Shown here: piece after piece, positions 59,850 to 64,000 of the stretch
How the letters are laid out: each line of letters starts with the position of its first letter
Position numbering within the stretch: the first letter of the stretch is position 1
NCBI GenBank assembly: GCA_963971535.1
Contig: OZ020589.1
Span: forward strand, 86,875,796-86,939,795
DNA length: 64,000 nucleotides
Source of the DNA: Notolepis coatsorum
Lineage: Eukaryota; Chordata; Actinopteri; Aulopiformes; Paralepididae
Reading direction: 5' to 3'
The notes under the pieces: model-generated
Seen by the model: only the letters and a program-made list of their open reading frames with translations
What the model was told of the DNA's origin: nothing
Databases searched by the model: none
Made by a program: the position numbers and the translations under genes

Positions 59850-60055
59850 GGTGTTCATGAAGTCCAGGATGAGCTCCTTGGGTTTCTTGGTGTTGAGGGC
59901 CAGGTTGCTGTGTGTAGGCGCACCAGGTGCTGGACCTCCTCCCTCTAACCATGTTCCTCCAGGTTGGCAAGTCTGCTTTTATAGTCACTCTACTAGAATG
60001 TACTGGACACAGTCCAGGTCGAGATGGTGAGAGGAGCACAGCAAAACACACCCAA
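59850..60055 (-). pseudogene. Antisense LINE reverse-transcriptase fragment
   Basis: A minus-strand frame reads SNLALNTKKPKELILDFMN, matching the conserved segment after motif C in L2/Rex-type reverse transcriptases. It abuts the 3' tail of the L2 copy in opposite orientation and continues, frame-shifted, to about 60050. It is a decayed fragment of another LINE copy. Confidence 0.75.
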
Positions 60056-60600
60056 AAAGTTTTTTGTGTGCACCTGCCTTCATATCAACCCCCCCATCTT
60101 ACCCCCCTCCCCAAGTGTGCCCCCCCCCCCTTTAGCAGACTTTAACTCTGGGTTTGTCGAAATAAAATAAGGATTCTGCACACGTCTAAAGCACACACAC
60201 GTTTGAAAAAGGTTTATTTTGTACATTAAAACAACAAACTAAGCATTTAAATAAACGTATACAATACAAATTATGTTTCTGTATGACCTGTTATAATGAT
60301 TTGTATAAAGTTCCTCTCTGTACCTAAATGGATACATGCTGTTTATTGGAGTGCATAGGCTATAACGTTCTGACACTACAGGTTTAGTGGCAGCATGAAA
60401 CATACAGGGTGTCCAGAGAGTTTAGTGGCAGCATGAAACATGCAGGGTGTCCAGCGACTCAGGAGGACCTCCGTTTACACACCACACTGTCATCTGAGCT
60501 GAAGCTGTGTAATATAAATAGTTGTAGTTGACGGTCACGGTCAGCCCCTCAAAAAGTACGGAAGCCTAGAATGGCCACGTCTTTATTTATAATTGTATTG
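60056..60600. other. No gene recognised; 38-bp duplication
   Basis: A direct tandem duplication with units at 60382 and 60420 contains GTTTAGTGGCAGCATGAAAC. C-rich runs lie near 60110-60130. Otherwise nothing was recognised. Confidence 0.6.
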
Positions 60601-60630
60601 CCATTATTTCATCATATCGATATAACAGTC

Positions 60631-60949
60631 CGTTTTCTCGTGATAACGGATTCATTTATTTCATTATCTCGATATAACAACAATCGTTTTCTCGTGATAA
60701 CGGATTAATTTACAGGAGGCCTTTGGTTTGGTGGGATAATTATCCAGATCCATGTGCAGAACTCGGAGATGATTGCGAACTGGTTCCTGTGACCACGCCG
60801 TCCTGATTCAACCTTCAAGAGCTGCCACTGGCTGCTGCTGTACTTAACTGTACTGAACAACATACTAAAATAAATTAATCCGTTATCACGAGAAAACGGA
60901 CGTTGTTATATCGAGATAACGAAATAATAAGTCGTTATCACGAGAAAAC
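60631..60949. mobile_element. Foldback MITE, arms about 80 bp
   Basis: The left arm 60631-60712 and right arm 60871-60949 are inverted copies at roughly 90% identity. Each arm contains CGTTTTCTCGTGATAACG twice and TTATCTCGATATAAC once, so the arms are themselves repetitive. The loop of about 158 bp is unique. No target duplication was recognised. Confidence 0.82.
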
Positions 60950-60969
60950 AGCAATAAAATAAAAGAATA

Positions 60970-62065
60970 CTACTAACAGCCTGCAGCCTGCTCAAATGTT
61001 CAAAACACGACCTCATTATTGCGCGAACGGCAGCCACATCAGACGACAGACGACTGGTGTTGAAACATGCCAGTTATTAGGCTGTCAATCTGTTCTGTTA
61101 TTAGCCTACACCAAGGTCCATGATGGAAATAAGTTGATATAGACTTTATTCTGTCAACCTTCACAATGTATGGTTAATGCTATTGATGTAGACTAATCAA
61201 AGTATTTTTAAATGCTTTATGTCTAATAAACTAGACTAAATATAGCCTATAGCACAGATTTGTACAGCCTAATCTAAAACAGATTTTTTTTACACATTGG
61301 TTCAAAAAACATGATCACGGAAGCGTGACAACCCTAACATGTCATGTTGTGTCACAACAGAATGAGTAGGTGAGTGTTAGGCCTACAGAAAGTGTAATCT
61401 ATTGATTGACTTGCATGACCTAGTCAATTCGGTAGAAGAGTCTGGTGGGCGAGATTATGCATGACCAGCCTGTGATCTAAAGAGCATATTACCTCCAAAT
61501 AGAATGCTCATGCGGTTTTTAGGCTATTCTTATGCCATGCTCACTCCGGCGTTAGAAGGTAGCTTAATAACTGGCATGTTTCAACACCAGTCATATATTT
61601 CTCTCCCACCCACCCACCCCCTCCAAATGTACAGTCTCCTCACCACCGTATGTATATTTCTCTCCCATCCCCTCCTAATGTACAGTCCCCTCCCCATCAT
61701 ATTTATATACTCTGTCAGGATATATAGGTAACAGTACTGTATATTTGAATACTGTATATGTCACAAATGTATCAGTACTAAATACCTGTAAGTCCCTATG
61801 CCATAAATGTCATGTATGTTGAGTATGTCATAAATGTCAATATGAATTGAAAATGGGGGACCCTGATGTAAACAAGACATACGTCTTTCTCTGGTCTGCA
61901 TCCCCTTAACAATTGTGTGTATTGAGCCGTACTGTATTGTACCCATTCTGCAATCTGTTAAATAAAGTTTTCATTCATTCATTCATTGTCGTCTGATGTG
62001 GCTGCCGTTCGCGCAATAATGAGGTCGTGTTTTGAACATTTGAGCAGGCTGCAGGCTGTTAGTAG
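60970..62065. mobile_element. Inverted-repeat element, arm interrupted by a LINE end
   Basis: The left arm 60970-61048 and the right arm 61987-62065 are exact inverted copies over 79 bases (left arm starts CTACTAACAGCCTGCAGCC). The match continues with 61050-61083 against 61561-61592 (CTGGCATGTTTCAACACCAG). The right arm is split by a LINE 3' end at 61593-61986. Without it the arms would be about 113 bp. The class of the inverted-repeat element is not known and no target duplication was recognised. Confidence 0.82.
61593..61986 (+). mobile_element. LINE 3' end with (ATTC)n tail
   Basis: The segment ends ACCCATTCTGCAATCTGTTA, then ATAAAGTTTTCATTCATTCA. It is the best-preserved example of the 3' end also seen at 2846-2990, 3020-3200 and 18790-18885. 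It interrupts the right arm of the surrounding inverted repeat, which resumes immediately after the ATTC tail. Confidence 0.8.
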
Positions 62066-62585
62066 AGTTGTGTGGAATCACGTTAATGTAGAGAGATGAA
62101 AACAATACGTTATTTCGATTGATATGAATTGGATAATGCAGGCGCGAGCAGGCAGCGTCTATTCTTTTACCAATGGATTTATTAGCGCACATAAAGTCAT
62201 AGGCGGAAACACGGAAACAGCTGTTTGGCACTGGCGTAGAATAAATAACTTACCGGGGGCAGAACTAGCGTACGTCAGTGGCCAATCAGATCGCAGAACG
62301 CGAACCCGGAACTGGAAATCTGTTGGTAAAAGAATAGACGCGTTCTGGATCAGTGCTGTTATGGAGAAGCATACAGCTGCAGAGCCGCAGAGCGGCGCTC
62401 TGAGGACCGCTCAGCAGCGCCACCCACCCAATGGCTGAATTGGGTCACGAGACCGCCGCCATCTTAGCGCCACCCACCCAATGGCTGAATTGGGTCACGA
62501 GACCGCCGCCATCTTGGGGAAACAATCTGATTGTCAGTTTTGGGAACGTTATGTGAACACAGAAGGGCAGAGCTCGAGTTTTATA
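62066..62585. other. No gene recognised; short inverted and tandem repeats
   Basis: GCGTCTATTCTTTTACCAA (62156-62174) pairs with TTGGTAAAAGAATAGACGC (62322-62340). A 50-bp tandem duplication follows at 62417-62516, each unit starting GCGCCACCCACCCAATGGC and ending GCCGCCATCTT. Upstream sequence near 62365-62400 resembles the CTGCAGAGCCGCAGAGC block at 2257. No exon was recognised. Confidence 0.65.
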
Positions 62586-63509
62586 TTAACACTATCAGTG
62601 CCGGCCGTGTTTTCCTTTTTACCCCCTTGAATGCCATCATCCACAATGTTAGCATTAAAAACGCATAATCTATGTTTTAAATTATGGCTATGTGTCTAAT
62701 CTGACCGTCGCTTATCAATGACTTGTTTGCAGTCAACATTGTCGAAACGGATTGTTTTTTTAATCGGTTCATATCCTTTTTATAGCATTTCGAAAAGCTA
62801 TCGTTCTCTCGAAGATTTCCGGAAAATAGAAAGATTCCCCCATAAACAGCATTTATTGGAATATTCTCTAATACACTAGACACGTTGTCATTTGTCTGCC
62901 TATTTATGAATCGTTTTCAAATAAACGCTAGATTATCGATAGTATATGTGTACTTATGCACGCTATAGAAGCGGGCTGAAAAATCTATTCTCTCATTTCC
63001 TCAACATCACACACACACACACATACGGGACACGCTGTTATCTCAGTGAATACAGCTCTGATTATCCTAAAACTGGTAACATAGACTCCTTACCTTAGAT
63101 CAGATGTTCTCCAAAAAGATTATTCCAATTCCTGATCGCCATTCCAAATATCGATCGCGTTTATTGATTGATTATTGGCTGCTGTAAATATATATTCCAC
63201 GCTGCTTTCCAACTCGCGATCACTTCCCTCATCATCAGATCCCTCGCCAGCATAATGGAGCCAGTTGGCTCCCCCCACAGGGATCCAGCAGTATAATCGA
63301 ATGGCCTGCAGTTACACAGGGATAGACGATAGGGGGCGGTATTTTCCCATCTGAGCTCCTAGAGGGTCTGCTGTACCAACGGGAGACTCGGTTGATGAAA
63401 TATGAATTCAGATCGCTAATAAAAAAATCAAACGACAATTTGCGTCGGTGGCACTCAACGGGGGGCATGATAAGACGACAATACATGTCTGTGGCACTTA
63501 AAGTGTTAA
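62586..63509 (-). mobile_element. TTAA element K
   Basis: The left end is TTAACACTATCAGTGCC (TTAA 62586-62589) and the right end is GTGGCACTTAAAGTGTTAA (TTAA 63506-63509). It is the reverse-oriented sister of I, uninterrupted, 924 bp. On the minus strand GGTAAG lies at 63089-63094, 415 bases from the right TTAA. It is the reference for the left half missing from element A. No transposase is encoded. Confidence 0.9.
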
Positions 63510-64000
63510 GATATTATGTGAGCAAAAAAGAAAAGAGAAATCTATAAAGTATATATTTTACTCATACAGTACATCCTCTGGCCTGTTTGTAGAACTTCCC
63601 TGTGTTGTTGACAAAGCTAAACCCTATTGATATGAAGTCTAAATAACATGAGAGGATGCCGTCGTTATTGACTGCGGTCAAGTGAGCCGTCTTTCACTTT
63701 TGCGTGGTCAAATCAGCCGCTCCTGTTTTTCGAGTGCGCGATAAGTTCCAGGTTTACGGTAATGCATGCAAACAACAATTCTGGGACGCTGTTTTAATGA
63801 ACCGACGTGACTTTTGAACACAGTCTCACAAGTAGATCTTACAGAAATACTTAATATGACATTGAATGCGCATCGAATCAATAGGACGTTTAGTCGAATC
63901 AATAGGACGTTTCGTATGTGCAGTATTATTGAACATCGAATCAATAGCACGCGCAGTATATTCGACCACTAAAGCTACAGACAATTCCACAGAGGAACAC
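63510..64000. other. No gene recognised; short dispersed repeats
   Basis: ATCGAATCAATAGGACGTTT-like units occur three times between about 63870 and 63950. Nothing else was recognised before the window edge. Confidence 0.5.

Larger units (their letters stand above)
58133..59850 (+). mobile_element. L2-type LINE copy with 3' UTR
   Basis: The copy comprises the truncated ORF (58147-59367), a 3' UTR with a 54-bp tandem duplication (units at 59417 and 59471) and the end ATTAAAGAAACTTGAAACTTG, split as ATTAAAGAAAC and TTGAAACTTG. A repeated TTGAAAC-type tail is typical of L2. The 5' edge near 58133 is approximate and no target duplication was recognised. Confidence 0.82.

Overview
The window is vertebrate, most likely teleost fish, nuclear DNA. 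The evidence is the mix of repeats: long (CA)n/(GT)n microsatellites, many short non-autonomous DNA transposons with hAT-type 8-bp target duplications, TTAA-flanked piggyBac-like elements, L2-type LINE remnants ending in short tandem tails, tRNA-derived SINEs, a BEL/Pao LTR retrotransposon and an intron-containing C2H2 zinc-finger exon of the kind that is multiplied in fish genomes. No species can be assigned from the sequence alone. No prokaryotic or organellar genes, CRISPR array, rRNA or credible functional tRNA gene was seen.

Only one host-type protein-coding segment is well supported: the last exon of a 12-finger C2H2 zinc-finger protein at 47669-49326, opened by a good splice acceptor. 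The other long reading frames belong to retrotransposons. One is a deleted BEL/Pao pol on the minus strand (29159-32332) between two LTR copies. The other is a 5'-truncated L2-type reverse transcriptase on the plus strand (58147-59367).

Layout: 1-8317 is a run of hAT-type elements, several with perfect target duplications (662-1652, 3424-3821 inside 2393-3838, 4291-5947, 6588-7720). 8318-15819 is a truncated TTAA element carrying a deep nest of insertions (8545-13048 > 10684-12994 > 10888-12592 > 11589-12378, and 13228-15724 > 13981-15036). 16257-27761 alternates hAT elements with three TTAA elements (C 17887-22483, D 20379-22429 inside it, E 22480-23837). 27800-33286 is the BEL/Pao element. 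34375-39166 is a hAT element swollen by microsatellite-rich insertions. 39410-46371 holds five more TTAA elements (G, F, H1, H2, I). 47669-49326 is the zinc-finger exon. 49646-54892 is again DNA-transposon territory (J and others). 55473-60055 holds nested hAT elements and LINE copies. 60631-62065 holds two long inverted-repeat structures. K (62586-63509) is the last TTAA element.

The most unusual observation is that all eleven TTAA elements (A, C-K, with H as two copies) carry a GGTAAG or GGTGAG hexamer, the core of a 5' splice site, on the same strand of the element and about 361-451 bases from the same terminal TTAA once nested insertions are subtracted. A second theme is that element families with different termini share the same internal core. 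Coordinates of transposons with matching target duplications are firm to a base or two. Those called truncated have at least one unresolved boundary.
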